From positions 2,604,001 to 2,668,000 of the forward strand of contig NZ_CP126267.1 in NCBI RefSeq assembly GCF_001864935.2: a stretch of DNA of 64,000 nt. Direction: 5' to 3'. Shown in pieces: positions 8,433 through 16,018 of this stretch. A program made the translations under genes and the position numbers. Numbering within the stretch: position 1 is the first letter of the stretch; each line of letters starts with the position of its first letter. The stretch comes from Curtobacterium sp. MCBA15_012 (lineage in GTDB: Bacteria > Actinomycetota > Actinomycetes > Actinomycetales > Microbacteriaceae). Below the pieces are notes generated by a model that was not told where the DNA came from, made no database searches, and was given only the letters and a program-made list of their open reading frames with translations.

Positions 8433-9083
8433 ATGCCGGTCCCCAGCAGCACCCCCACCGAGCACCAGCTCCTGCGCGACACCGTCCGCCTGAAGATCCA
8501 CGCCGCGATCATGGACGGCACGCTCGAGCCGGGCGAGCGCCTCAACGACGAGGAGCTCATCGCCTGGCTCGGCGTCTCCCGCACCCCGATCCGCGAGGCG
8601 CTCAGCCAGCTCGCCCGTGCCGGCCTCATCGAGATGGCGCCGAACCGGTACACCCGCGTCACGACCCCCAAGCCGGAGGAGGTCGTCGAGGCGATGCAGA
8701 CCCTCGGCGTGCTGTTCGGCGGGGTGGTCCGGCTCGCCGTGCCACGTCTGACCGCCGCCCAGCGCCGCAGGATCACGGCGAAGCTCGACCGCACGATCAC
8801 CGAGCTCGAGGCGCACGACGTCGTGGCGGTCAACCGCGACGCCCTCGACGTCTTCACGCTGTACGTCGACGCCTGCGGCAACGAGAACCTGCAGCGCGTG
8901 TGCCGCGACACGATGGACGGCCTGGCCTTCCGGCTGCGCCTGCCGAACCTCGACGAACTGGTCGACTGGGACGCCATGACCGAGGACTTCCGCCGCCTCC
9001 GGGCCGCGACCGAGGCGGGCGACAACATCGCCGCGGAGCTCGCGACCGAGGCGATCCACCTGCTCCCGGGCGAGAAACGCTGA
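8433..9083 (+). CDS. GntR-family transcriptional regulator (FCD-like)
   Basis: This 216-aa regulator has an N-terminal winged helix: LRDTVRLKIHAAIMDGTLEPGERLNDEELIAWLGVSRTPIREALSQLARAGLIEMAPNRYTRV is a textbook GntR DNA-binding domain (residues about 12-75). A C-terminal all-helical effector domain follows; it lacks an obvious full FCD metal-binding His set, so its ligand class is open. No metabolic gene is adjacent on the plus strand, so the target is not evident. A GGTACATCAGGTACGG element about 70 bp upstream could be its own operator. Confidence 0.88.
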   Translation: MPVPSSTPTEHQLLRDTVRLKIHAAIMDGTLEPGERLNDEELIAWLGVSRTPIREALSQLARAGLIEMAPNRYTRVTTPKPEEVVEAMQTLGVLFGGVVRLAVPRLTAAQRRRITAKLDRTITELEAHDVVAVNRDALDVFTLYVDACGNENLQRVCRDTMDGLAFRLRLPNLDELVDWDAMTEDFRRLRAATEAGDNIAAELATEAIHLLPGEKR

Positions 9084-9109
9084 ACATCCCTGAACACCCG
9101 CACAGGAAC

Positions 9110-9139
9110 GCGCCCGCCCCGACCCGTCGAGGTGGGCGC
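9110..9139. terminator. Candidate terminator hairpin after the GntR gene
   Basis: A 9-bp stem (GCGCCCGCC with GGTGGGCGC, one G-U pair) encloses a 12-base loop. No T-tract follows, as is common for actinobacterial terminators. Confidence 0.45.
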
Positions 9140-9258
9140 GTCCCGTCCGGAGGGCCACCAGCGGGGCGCTCGGTCACACGTTCCGGGCGACCGGTAGCAT
9201 CACCGGCGACGTGGTCGAGCAGTCCGACCGCCCGACCCCGAACGACCCGGAGCCCCGC

Positions 9259-9720
9259 ATGAGCCACCGCCAGCCGGACCGCACCGAGATCGCCGCGCGC
9301 CTGGCCGCCGCGGTCGGCCGGATCAACCGTCGTGCCCGCACCGACTCCGCTGCGCTCGGCTACGGCCTGGTGTCCGCGCTCGCGTCGATCCAGCGGCACG
9401 GACCCCTGCGCCCGGGCGACCTGTCGCGGATCGAGGTCGTCACGAAGCCCACCATGACGCGGATCCTCACCGAGCTCGAACAGCGGGGGTTCATCGAGCG
9501 CGAGGCCGACCCGAGCGACGGCCGCGCCTTCATGGTGAGCATCACCGCAGCGGGCGCCGCAGCCGTCGAGGAGGCCCGCTCGACCCGGACCGGGATCGTC
9601 GCCGACCTCATCGCCGAGCTCGCCCCGGAGGACGTCGCCGCGATCGCCGGCGCCCTCGATGCCCTCGAGCGCGTGGCGCAGGGCGAGCGCGTCCAGGAAG
9701 CTCCCACCTCGGACCGCTGA
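9259..9720 (+). CDS. MarR-family transcriptional regulator
   Basis: This is 153 aa from ATG 9259; a GTG at 9211 in the same frame would add 16 residues. The winged helix is visible: GYGLVSALASIQRHGPLRPGDLSRIEVVTKPTMTRILTELEQRGFIEREADPSDGRAFMVSITAAG, with the wing Asp-x-Arg (DPSDGRA) typical of MarR. Dimerisation helices flank it at both ends. The partner gene and ligand are unknown. It is followed by the long leader of the lytic transglycosylase gene. Confidence 0.88.
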   Translation: MSHRQPDRTEIAARLAAAVGRINRRARTDSAALGYGLVSALASIQRHGPLRPGDLSRIEVVTKPTMTRILTELEQRGFIEREADPSDGRAFMVSITAAGAAAVEEARSTRTGIVADLIAELAPEDVAAIAGALDALERVAQGERVQEAPTSDR

Positions 9721-9724
9721 TCGG

Positions 9725-9746
9725 ACCGTTACCGAACCGTTATCGA
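9725..9746 (+). promoter_or_regulatory. 11-bp direct repeat, possible OmpR-type (MtrA-like) site
   Basis: ACCGTTACCGA and ACCGTTATCGA sit back to back, an exact 11-bp period (one helical turn). Head-to-tail sites of this spacing are typical of OmpR-family response regulators such as MtrA, which controls cell-wall hydrolase genes in actinobacteria. The assignment is inferred from sequence and context only. Confidence 0.4.
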
Positions 9747-10002
9747 GGGGTGGACGGACGGTTCTGCCAGCCTCCCTGGACGACCTGCCCAGGCTGACGC
9801 GTCATCGTTCTGGCTTCGCCCGAGCGGGTGGCTCCCCCAGGCCGCCTGCGTGGCGGACGGACGGGCCCCACACCACCGTCCGGTCCTCCCCCGGCTCGCG
9901 GCTCCCCCACGACGCCGTCCTCGTGACGGCACCGGCGCGCTCCCCCCACCCCGCGCGCCGCACCGGGGGTCCGCACGAGCAGCCGGCCGACCACCGGATC
10001 CG
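9747..10002 (+). other. Long C-rich leader upstream of the lytic transglycosylase
   Basis: This stretch of about 256 bp has no gene. It contains several potential hairpins with C-rich loops, for example GGCGCG...CGCGCC around 9938-9961 with TCCCCCC in the loop, and blocks of CTCCCCC near 9832, 9893 and 9903. I cannot match it to a known riboswitch on the plus strand. Confidence 0.35.
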
Positions 10003-10896
10003 ATGACACGACGCACCACCCCCACCGACCCGAGCACGATCCCCGCCAGCAGCACGACCCCCGCGACCACGCGACGCCAGGCACTCGACACCCCGAGCCG
10101 GCGCCTCCGCCGCGCGATCCGCAGCCGTTCCACGCTCGTCGTGGGCGGTGCCGCGACGCTCGCGATCGTCGGCGGCGTCGCGACCCTCGGCACCCAGCCC
10201 GCCATCGGCGACGCGATCGGGCTGCCGAGCCCGTCCGCCTCGGCGAGCAGCGCGCCGGCCCTCCGCGGCGTCGCGCTCGACAAGGCACAGGCCGCAGCGA
10301 CGATCTCGACCGCCCAGACCGTGCTCGCCGACGCGAACGAGAAGACCGACACCGCCGCGCTGCAACGCCAGGTCGCGGCGCTGTCGGACTACCGGTCGAT
10401 GTCGAGCGGCGCGATCACGTCGCGCATCGCCTCGACGGTCGACGCCACGACCCAGGTCGCCGACGCGAGCGCCGTCCAGGACAAGGCCGACGCCGACCAG
10501 CAGGCAGCGGCAGCCGCGGCCGCACAGGCAGCCGCCGAGCAGGCGGCAGCCGAGGCCGAAGCCGCCCGTCAGCAGGCCGCCGCGAACACCGTCGCCGGTG
10601 CGAAGGCCACCGCCACGTCGCTGGCCGCGTCGAAGTACGGCTGGGGCTCCGCGCAGTTCCGCTGCCTCGACAACCTCTGGACCAAGGAGTCCGGGTGGAA
10701 CTACCGCGCGGTGAACCCGAACGGTGGCGCGACCGGGATCCCGCAGGCGCTCCCCGGCTCGAAGATGGCCACCGTCGCGGCCGACTGGCAGACGAACGCC
10801 ACGACGCAGATCACGTGGGGCCTGCAGTACATCAGCGCCGCGTACGGCACGCCGTGTGCCGCGTGGGCGCACTCGCAGGCGAACGACTTCTACTGA
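10003..10896 (+). CDS. Secreted/anchored lytic transglycosylase-domain protein
   Basis: This is 297 aa. A cytoplasmic Arg-rich tail is followed by one membrane segment (about residues 43-65, TLVVGGAATLAIVGGVATLG). Then come a Ser/Ala-rich region, a helical Ala/Gln/Glu-rich coiled-coil stretch (about residues 165-195) and a C-terminal catalytic-like domain: YGWGSAQFRCLDNLWTKESGW carries the probable catalytic Glu, followed by NPNGGATGIPQALPGSKM and WGLQYISAAYGTPCAAWAH, ending NDFY. This is the lysozyme-like fold used by actinobacterial peptidoglycan lytic transglycosylases and aggregation-promoting-factor proteins. It likely acts on the cell wall. Regulation through its long leader is suggested. 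Confidence 0.85.
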   Translation: MTRRTTPTDPSTIPASSTTPATTRRQALDTPSRRLRRAIRSRSTLVVGGAATLAIVGGVATLGTQPAIGDAIGLPSPSASASSAPALRGVALDKAQAAATISTAQTVLADANEKTDTAALQRQVAALSDYRSMSSGAITSRIASTVDATTQVADASAVQDKADADQQAAAAAAAQAAAEQAAAEAEAARQQAAANTVAGAKATATSLAASKYGWGSAQFRCLDNLWTKESGWNYRAVNPNGGATGIPQALPGSKMATVAADWQTNATTQITWGLQYISAAYGTPCAAWAHSQANDFY

Positions 10897-10902
10897 TCGG
10901 AC

Positions 10903-10950
10903 GCACACGACGACGGCCCCGGGCTCCGGCCCGGGGCCGTCGTCGTGTGC
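10903..10950. terminator. Strong bidirectional terminator hairpin
   Basis: A perfect 21-bp inverted repeat (10903-10923 with 10930-10950) encloses the 6-base loop CTCCGG. It starts 6 bp after the lytic transglycosylase stop, in the convergent spacer before the Asp23-like gene. Confidence 0.85.
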
Positions 10951-10961
10951 GGGGGCGGTGA

Positions 10962-11060
10962 CGGACGGGAGGCGCGGGCGGGCCCGGCGGCACTCCTCGC
11001 GCCCGCAGGGTGGTCGGCGACCGGAGGCGCGGGGCGGGCCGGTGACGCGCCTCCCGTCCG
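10962..11060. repeat. Dispersed palindrome arms CGGACGGGAGGCGCG
   Basis: The 15-bp arm is at 10962-10976 and its exact complement at 11046-11060. Between them are about 69 bp with further inverted GC-rich blocks. The same arm recurs at 38792, 48888 and 62542. Confidence 0.8.
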
Positions 11061-11086
11061 CCACGTCGTGTCGTAGGGCCGAGCGG

Positions 11087-11389
11087 TCAGCCGACGCGGG
11101 CGATGCGGACGTCCACGCGGCTGAGCGTGACGCCGCGCGCGGTCGCCACGTCGAGGGCCGCGCGGTGCGCGGCGCGCGCGGTGGCGGGCGCCGGTGCGGA
11201 CCCGTCGGTGCCGATCACGACGCGCAGGACGTCGTCGTCGAGGACGACGCGGGACACCGCGGTGCCCGTGGCGAGGTTGCGCGCCGAGGCGAGCGCACTG
11301 CCGACGGTCGGACGGGCGCGGTACAGGTCGGCCACGCCGGGGACCGCGAGGACGGCGTCCTCGATCGCGGCGGCGGTCTCGTCGTCCAT
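11087..11389 (-). CDS. Small Asp23/Gls24-like protein, 100 aa
   Basis: This is a 100-aa protein from ATG 11389. The segment IEDAVLAVPGVADLYRARPTVGSALASARNLATGTAVSRVVLDDDVLRVVIGTDGSAPAPATARAAHRAALDVATARGVTLSRVDVRIARVG has the alternating strand/helix pattern and the 'V..V.GV..L' opening of Asp23/Gls24 alkaline-shock proteins, in short form. It is the last gene of a three-gene run with a larger Asp23-like protein (2-bp gap) and an ECF sigma factor. By family analogy it works in cell-envelope stress, but no function is proven for this form. Confidence 0.7.
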   Translation of the reverse strand: MDDETAAAIEDAVLAVPGVADLYRARPTVGSALASARNLATGTAVSRVVLDDDVLRVVIGTDGSAPAPATARAAHRAALDVATARGVTLSRVDVRIARVG

Positions 11390-11391
11390 GC

Positions 11392-12150
11392 TCAGGCTCC
11401 GTCCTCGTCGTGGGTGGGCTCGTGGTAGGGGGTGGGCTCGTGGTCGTCGTCGGGCAGCGCCGGCAGGAGGTCGCGGACACGGACGTCGACGGCCTCCACC
11501 ACCAGGTCGGTCTGCTCGGCCAGCACCGCGGCGACGGCCGACCGGACCCGGTCTGCGGCGTCGTGGATGGGCGAACCCGCCCGGACCGCGAGCTCCACGG
11601 TCACGCGGACCGGGGCACCGAGGCGGACGACGTCGCCGTCCAAGGAGCACCGGGCGATGACGACCCCGGGGACGACGTCGCCCGCGGAGCGCACGAGGGA
11701 GCGGATCGCACCCTCGGTCATCACGGGGCGTTCGGTCGGCGACTCCGCGCGGAGCGGGACGTCGCGGCCGGCGCGGGCCTCGAGCGAGATGTTCGCCAGC
11801 ACGCCGCCGATCCACGACTCGTCGGCTGGGGGCTCCTGGGCGGCCGCGGCCTCGAGCGAGCCGAGCGACGACTGCCGGAGCCGGATGATCGCGGCGAGGG
11901 CGTTCTGGCACGCGGCGGAGTCGTCGATCGACGGGTCGGCCGGCTGCATACCCGCGTCGAGGTAGTCGGCGAGCTCGTCGATGGAGTGGCCGTCGAGGTC
12001 CTCGGGCTCGAGCGCGTCGAGGCGGAGGTCGTCGGGGTGCGTGTCCGCGGCGCTGGTGGTGCCGGGGCGCGGGTCGGCGGCGGACGCGTCGGCGGCACCC
12101 GTGCCGTCGGGGCGCAGGTCGGCGCCGAGCTCGTCGTCGTGCGGGGTCAT
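11392..12150 (-). CDS. Asp23/Gls24-like protein with anti-sigma-like N-terminus
   Basis: This is 252 aa. The start at 12150 is chosen because its ATGA overlaps the sigma-factor stop and GGAGG lies 7 bases upstream. Residues 1-75 are acidic and Ala/Asp/Pro-rich, with a short LDGHSIDELADYLDAG helix. Residues 75-120 (CQNALAAIIRLRQSSLGSLE... SWIGGVLANISLEARAG) look like the helical part of zinc-less anti-sigma proteins. Residues 130-235 are Asp23-like: ITEGAIRSLVR-type start, VVPGVVIARCSLDGD, VRVTVELAVRAG, ADRVRSAVAAVLAEQTDLVVEAVDVRVRDL. Translational coupling to the sigma factor suggests it may regulate it or be its main effector. Confidence 0.7.
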   Translation of the reverse strand: MTPHDDELGADLRPDGTGAADASAADPRPGTTSAADTHPDDLRLDALEPEDLDGHSIDELADYLDAGMQPADPSIDDSAACQNALAAIIRLRQSSLGSLEAAAAQEPPADESWIGGVLANISLEARAGRDVPLRAESPTERPVMTEGAIRSLVRSAGDVVPGVVIARCSLDGDVVRLGAPVRVTVELAVRAGSPIHDAADRVRSAVAAVLAEQTDLVVEAVDVRVRDLLPALPDDDHEPTPYHEPTHDEDGA

Positions 12151-12701
12151 CGCCATGCCTCCATGAGACGGATCATGTTCTTCCGGGCCCGCGAGAGCAG
12201 ACCGCGGACGGTCGACACCGGCAGGTCGAGCTCCTCGGCGATGTCCTCGTAGCGGTACTCGAGCACTTCCTTCATCAGCCAGCACCGCCGCTGCTGCTCG
12301 GGCAGTTCGGCGAGCGCCGTCTCCAGCGCCTCCTCGCGCGAGCGGGCCTCGGCGACACGGTCCGGGGCGTCGTCGCGGGGTGCGGCGACCTCGAGCTCGG
12401 TGACGTCGTCGTGGTCCCGGCGGGCACGGATGCGGTCGATGCACTTCCGGCTGAGGATGCGCATGAGCCACGACTTGACCTTCGCGCCGTCCTCGAGCGC
12501 GTCGAGACGCCCCCACGCGGTGATGAAGGTCTCCTGCACGACGTCGTCGAGCTCGTCGGTGGAGCCGAGCGTGCGTCGGGCGTAGGCGCGGAGCAGCGGG
12601 GTGTACCGCCGGATGAGTACCTCGAAGGCCCGCACGTCGCCGTCGGACGACCGACCGGCGAGGACGGCGTCGTCGAGGTCGACGAGGGACTGGTGGGGCA
12701 C
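12147..12701 (-). CDS. ECF-type sigma-70 family sigma factor
   Basis: This is 184 aa from GTG 12701 with AAGGA just upstream. Region 2 is clear (RAFEVLIRRYTPLLRAYARRTLGSTDELDDVVQETFITAWGRL, about residues 24-67, including the -10-binding helix), as is region 4 (LPEQQRRCWLMKEVLEYRYEDIAEELDLPVSTVRGLLSRARKNM, about residues 132-176, the -35-binding helix-turn-helix). No region 1.1 or 3 is present, so it is an ECF factor. It heads an operon with two Asp23/Gls24-like proteins, which suggests an envelope-stress regulon. No classical transmembrane anti-sigma factor is adjacent. Confidence 0.92.
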   Translation of the reverse strand: MPHQSLVDLDDAVLAGRSSDGDVRAFEVLIRRYTPLLRAYARRTLGSTDELDDVVQETFITAWGRLDALEDGAKVKSWLMRILSRKCIDRIRARRDHDDVTELEVAAPRDDAPDRVAEARSREEALETALAELPEQQRRCWLMKEVLEYRYEDIAEELDLPVSTVRGLLSRARKNMIRLMEAWR

Positions 12702-13087
12702 GGATTCCTTCTACTGGTCACTGGTGTGGGAACACTGGGTGGGTGGGGACGACCCGGAACGGACCCGCGGGCCGGGACGCGAGGGAGCGGACGCGGGCCT
12801 GGGCGAGGTGGTGCACGGTGCCGGTCCGGGGGCCGTGCGGGCGCTCGTGCGGCTGTCGGGTCGGGACGGTGTCGGTCATGGTCTGGCCTCCTCGCCGGGG
12901 TGTCGGTCGGGCGGTCCGTCGGGCCGGGGGCAGGTCCGTCGGACGGTCACGGGTGTGACGGACCGGGGCGGGCGGTCGTCACGCGGCTGCGCGGAACGGC
13001 CGCGTCGGTGCGCTGTCGGGCTCGACGGTGGTCGTCCGGGGCGCTGTCGGTCTCGACGGGGATCCGGCGGTGCGCCAGGATCGAGGG
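12702..13087. other. 386-bp spacer between divergent sigma factor and MOSC genes
   Basis: I see no gene. Open frames here are Arg/Gly-rich. It must hold both divergent promoters. A GCGCTGTCGG-CTCGACGG block is repeated at 13010-13028 and 13041-13059. No known operator is recognised. Confidence 0.5.
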
Positions 13088-13729
13088 GTGTCCTCCGTCA
13101 CCGCCGTCTGCCGCGTCCACCAGCTGCTCCGCGACTCGGGCACGATCGGGATCACCGCGATCGACAAACGGCCGGTCGACGGTGCCGTGCGGATCCGACC
13201 CCTCGGCCTGCACGCCGACGTCCAGGCCGACCGGAAGCACCACGGCGGCGAGGACCAGGCCGTGTACGCCTACGCCGACGAGGACGCTGCGTACTTCGCC
13301 GAGCTGCTCGGCCGGGAGGTCCCGCCCGGGCTGTTCGGCGAGAACCTGCGGACGAGCGGCGTCGACGTCACCGGCGCGGTCACGGGCGAACGCTGGCGGA
13401 TCGGGGAGACCCTCGAGCTCGAGGTCACCATCCCGCGCACCCCGTGCGGCACCTTCGCGCGGCGGATGCGCCTGGACGGGTGGGTGAAGCGGTTCGCGGC
13501 GGAGAACCGCCCCGGCGCGTACCTGCGGGTGGTCCGGTCCGGGTCCGTGCGCGCCGGCGACCCCGTGGTCGTGACGCACCGCCCCGCGCACGGCGTGACG
13601 ATCGGGCAGATCGGCGCCGGGCTGACCCCGGACCAGGCCCGGGCCGTGCTCGCGGAGGGTGACCGCCTGGCACCGAAGGTCGTGCGGGACGTGTCGAAGG
13701 TGCTCGCGCGCGGTCGCGTCGAGGCCTAG
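13088..13729 (+). CDS. MOSC-domain protein (YiiM-like)
   Basis: This is 213 aa from GTG 13088. HHGGEDQAVYAYADEDAAYFAELLGREVPPGLFGENLRTSG is the diagnostic MOSC opening (KHHGGxDKAVYAY ... GxFGENLT), and PCGTFARRM near residue 125 supplies the conserved Cys. MOSC proteins bind molybdenum cofactor sulfur carriers; YiiM-type proteins are linked to detoxifying N-hydroxylated compounds. The C-terminus adds a helical tail (TPDQARAVLAEGDRLAPKVVRDVSKVL). Its TAG stop lies in the palindrome CTAG, which also holds the stop of the opposing gene. Confidence 0.92.
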   Translation: MSSVTAVCRVHQLLRDSGTIGITAIDKRPVDGAVRIRPLGLHADVQADRKHHGGEDQAVYAYADEDAAYFAELLGREVPPGLFGENLRTSGVDVTGAVTGERWRIGETLELEVTIPRTPCGTFARRMRLDGWVKRFAAENRPGAYLRVVRSGSVRAGDPVVVTHRPAHGVTIGQIGAGLTPDQARAVLAEGDRLAPKVVRDVSKVLARGRVEA

Positions 13730-14136
13730 CGGGGTCCCCGGTCGTCCCCGGGCCCGGGGGCGTCCCCGCGCCGGGTCGGGTCGAGGGGTCGGCGGGCCCG
13801 CGGGAGTCCGGCGACGACGAGCTCCCACGAGTTCGCGACGAGGTCCTCGACCATCGTCTCGTGCATGCCGTCGCCGGGGGCGAGCGTGATCCAGTGCCGC
13901 TTCGACATGTGCCAGCCGGGGGTGACCTCGGCGTGGTCACGGACCAGTGCGGCTCCGTGGGCGGGCGCGCACTTGAGGTTCACGAACGGGGTGCCGCGCA
14001 CCTCGGTGACCATCGCGAACATCTTGCCGACGACCTTGTACACCAGGGCGTCCGGTCCGAACGGCTGCGTCTCCTCGACCGCGGGCAGTGCCGTCGCGGT
14101 CCGGATCGCCACTTCGTGCAGTGCCTCGCCGTCCAT
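13726..14136 (-). CDS. MmcQ/YjbR-family protein
   Basis: This 136-aa protein starts MDGEALHEVAIRTATALPAVEETQPFGPDALVYKVVGKMFAMVTE. It matches the MmcQ/YjbR fold (double-wing DNA-binding-like, CyaY-like), with the typical PFGxDxxVFKVxGKMFA block and later NLKCAP, GWHMSKRHWITL and DLVANSWELVVAGLP. Family members are small cytosolic proteins, function unproven. It converges on the MOSC gene with a 4-bp tail overlap, so the two transcripts run into each other. Confidence 0.92.
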   Translation of the reverse strand: MDGEALHEVAIRTATALPAVEETQPFGPDALVYKVVGKMFAMVTEVRGTPFVNLKCAPAHGAALVRDHAEVTPGWHMSKRHWITLAPGDGMHETMVEDLVANSWELVVAGLPRARRPLDPTRRGDAPGPGDDRGPR

Positions 14137-14190
14137 GCGCCCAAGCATGCCGCACGCCTCCGACGCGGTGCCCGCACCCGACGCGGTGTC

Positions 14191-14254
14191 CGCCCTGGCC
14201 GCGGGTCCTGCCCGCGCGAGCCGCCCCGCCCTGGCCGCGGGTCCTGCTCGCGCG
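14191..14254. repeat. 28-bp direct repeat in spacer
   Basis: CGCCCTGGCCGCGGGTCCTG plus eight more bases occurs at 14191-14218 and 14227-14254 with one mismatch. It fills the 143-bp spacer between the MmcQ/YjbR gene and cysE. Confidence 0.75.
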
Positions 14255-14279
14255 GACCACCGACACGGCGGAGCGGGCG

Positions 14280-14864
14280 TCAGAGCGGCGGGACGCCCTC
14301 GTGCCCGGAACGGGGGCGCGCGGTGCCGGCGACCCCGGTGACGACCGAGCCCGGCGGGACGTCCTTCGTGACGACGGTGTTCGCGCCGACGACGGAGTCG
14401 GCCCCGATCGTGATCGCGCCGATGAGGGACGACCCCGCGCCGAGCACCACGCGGTCCCCGACGACCGGGTGCCGACGGGCGCCCGGACCGTGGTCGCCGC
14501 CCCGGCCGCCCAGGGTCACCCCGTGGAACACGACGACGTCGTCGCCGACCACCGCGGTCTCGCCGATGACCACGCCCATGCCGTGGTCGATGAAGCACCG
14601 GCGACCGATCCGGGCGCCGGGGTGGATCTCGATGCCGGTCACCGACCGTGCCACCTGGCCGAGCACGCGCGCGGCGAACCGGGAGCCGGGCAGCCCGCGG
14701 GCGTTCCACAGCCGGTGCGTCAGCCGGTACGTCCACACGGCGTGCAGGCCGGAGTAGACCACCGCGTTCTCCAGGTCGCCCCGGGCGGCGGGGTCACCGC
14801 GGCGCGCTGCGGCCAGGTCCTCGCGGACCGTCCGCAGCACGCCGCGACGGACGGCTCGCGTCAC
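14280..14864 (-). CDS. cysE: Serine O-acetyltransferase
   Basis: This is 194 aa from GTG. It transfers acetyl from acetyl-CoA to serine, the first step of cysteine synthesis. The N-terminal helix [41 protein letters not shown] is the short-form (EpsC-like) SAT start. It is followed by left-handed beta-helix repeats: [41 protein letters not shown] with the active-site His-Gly-x-Gly, then [39 protein letters not shown]. Its GTG overlaps the cysK stop by 4 bp, so the two enzymes are translated together. Confidence 0.95.
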   Translation of the reverse strand: MTRAVRRGVLRTVREDLAAARRGDPAARGDLENAVVYSGLHAVWTYRLTHRLWNARGLPGSRFAARVLGQVARSVTGIEIHPGARIGRRCFIDHGMGVVIGETAVVGDDVVVFHGVTLGGRGGDHGPGARRHPVVGDRVVLGAGSSLIGAITIGADSVVGANTVVTKDVPPGSVVTGVAGTARPRSGHEGVPPL

Positions 14865-15799
14865 GCAGTGAGCCCCTCGAACAGCGGCGTCGACAGGTAG
14901 CGCTCGCCGGTGTCGCAGACGATCGCGACGACGCGCTTGCCGGCGTTCTCGGGCCGCGCGGCCACCGTGACGGCGGCGTGGATGATCGCACCCGACGAGA
15001 TCCCCGCGAGGATCCCCTCCTCGGTGCCGAGCGCACGGGCCACGCGGAGGGCGTCGTCGAGCTCGACGTCGAACACCTCGTCGATGACGTCGCGGTCGAG
15101 GACCTCGGGGACGAAGTTCGCGCCGATGCCCTGGATCTTGTGCGGCCCGGCCTTGCCCTCGGTCAGCAGCGGGGAGTCCTTCGGCTCGACGGCGACGATC
15201 TGCACGCCGGGCACGCGCTCCTTGAGGACCTGGCCGACACCCGTGATGGTGCCGCCGGTGCCGACGCCGGCGACGAACACGTCGACGTGCCCCTCGGTGT
15301 CGCGGAGGATCTCCTCGGCCGTGGTCCTCCGGTGGATCGCCGCGTTCGCAGGGGTCTCGAACTGGTGCGCGAGGATCGCCCCTGGGGTCTCCTCGACGAT
15401 CTGCTCGGCACGGGCGACCGCGCCCTTCATGCCCTCGGGGCCGGGGGTCAGGACGATCTCGGCGCCGAACGCGCGGATGAGCGCCCGACGCTCGACGCTC
15501 ATGGTCTCGGGCATCGTGATGACGACGCGGTAGCCGCGGGCCGCGCCGACGAGGGCGAGCGCGATGCCGGTGTTGCCCGAGGAGCCCTCGACGATCGTGC
15601 CGCCGGCCGTGAGGGCGCCGGACTCCTCGGCCGCGTCGATGATCGCGACGCCGAGGCGGTCCTTCACGCTCGACCCGGGGTTGTAGAACTCGAGCTTCGC
15701 GAGGACCTCGGCGCCGCCCTGCTGCGGGATGCGGTTCAGGCGCACCAGCGGGGTGTTCCCGAACGCCTGCGAGATGTCGTCGTAGATCGTGCCGCTCAT
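14861..15799 (-). CDS. cysK: Cysteine synthase A (O-acetylserine sulfhydrylase)
   Basis: This 312-aa PLP enzyme makes cysteine from O-acetylserine and sulfide. It has [12 protein letters not shown] near residue 12, the PLP lysine in [10 protein letters not shown] (about residue 43), the substrate loop [12 protein letters not shown] (about residue 70), the phosphate-binding [10 protein letters not shown] (about residue 175) and [16 protein letters not shown] lies about 9 bases upstream of the ATG. It heads the cysK-cysE operon on the minus strand. Confidence 0.97.
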   Translation of the reverse strand: MSGTIYDDISQAFGNTPLVRLNRIPQQGGAEVLAKLEFYNPGSSVKDRLGVAIIDAAEESGALTAGGTIVEGSSGNTGIALALVGAARGYRVVITMPETMSVERRALIRAFGAEIVLTPGPEGMKGAVARAEQIVEETPGAILAHQFETPANAAIHRRTTAEEILRDTEGHVDVFVAGVGTGGTITGVGQVLKERVPGVQIVAVEPKDSPLLTEGKAGPHKIQGIGANFVPEVLDRDVIDEVFDVELDDALRVARALGTEEGILAGISSGAIIHAAVTVAARPENAGKRVVAIVCDTGERYLSTPLFEGLTA

Positions 15800-15913
15800 C
15801 CGGTCCGTCCTCCTCGGGTCGTGTCGCGCCGCCGTCCTGGAGGCGCGGGTCGGGTGCGATCCTAGCGACGGCACCCGGCGTTCCCCTGTCGCGTGACGTC
15901 CGCTGACGCGGGC

Positions 15914-16011
15914 CGGTGCGCCGGGCGCGCGCCGCGCCTCCGGGCCGGTCCGCCGGTCCGCCGGACGCGACCCGGTCCGCCGGGCGCGCGCCGTGCCTCC
16001 AGGCCGGTCCG
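15914..16011. repeat. 39-bp direct repeat (59-bp period)
   Basis: Two near-identical 39-bp copies lie at 15914-15952 and 15973-16011, with three base differences. They contain CCGGGCGCGCGCCG. They sit between cysK and the M19 dipeptidase and reach to within 10 bp of the dipeptidase stop. Confidence 0.8.
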
Positions 16012-16018
16012 CGGCGCG

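Noticed and set aside
9790..9880. Reverse-strand sequence GGGGGAGCC...GGGCGAAGCC resembling part of a ydaO (c-di-AMP) riboswitch
   Set aside because: It is on the minus strand, opposite to the lytic transglycosylase it would control, and no minus-strand gene lies downstream. The distal conserved block is much too close. I treat the likeness as chance until a covariance search says otherwise.
9820..9965. 6C-type small RNA
   Set aside because: C5-C6 loops are present, but I cannot pair two clean stems each with six or more C in the loop in the expected arrangement.
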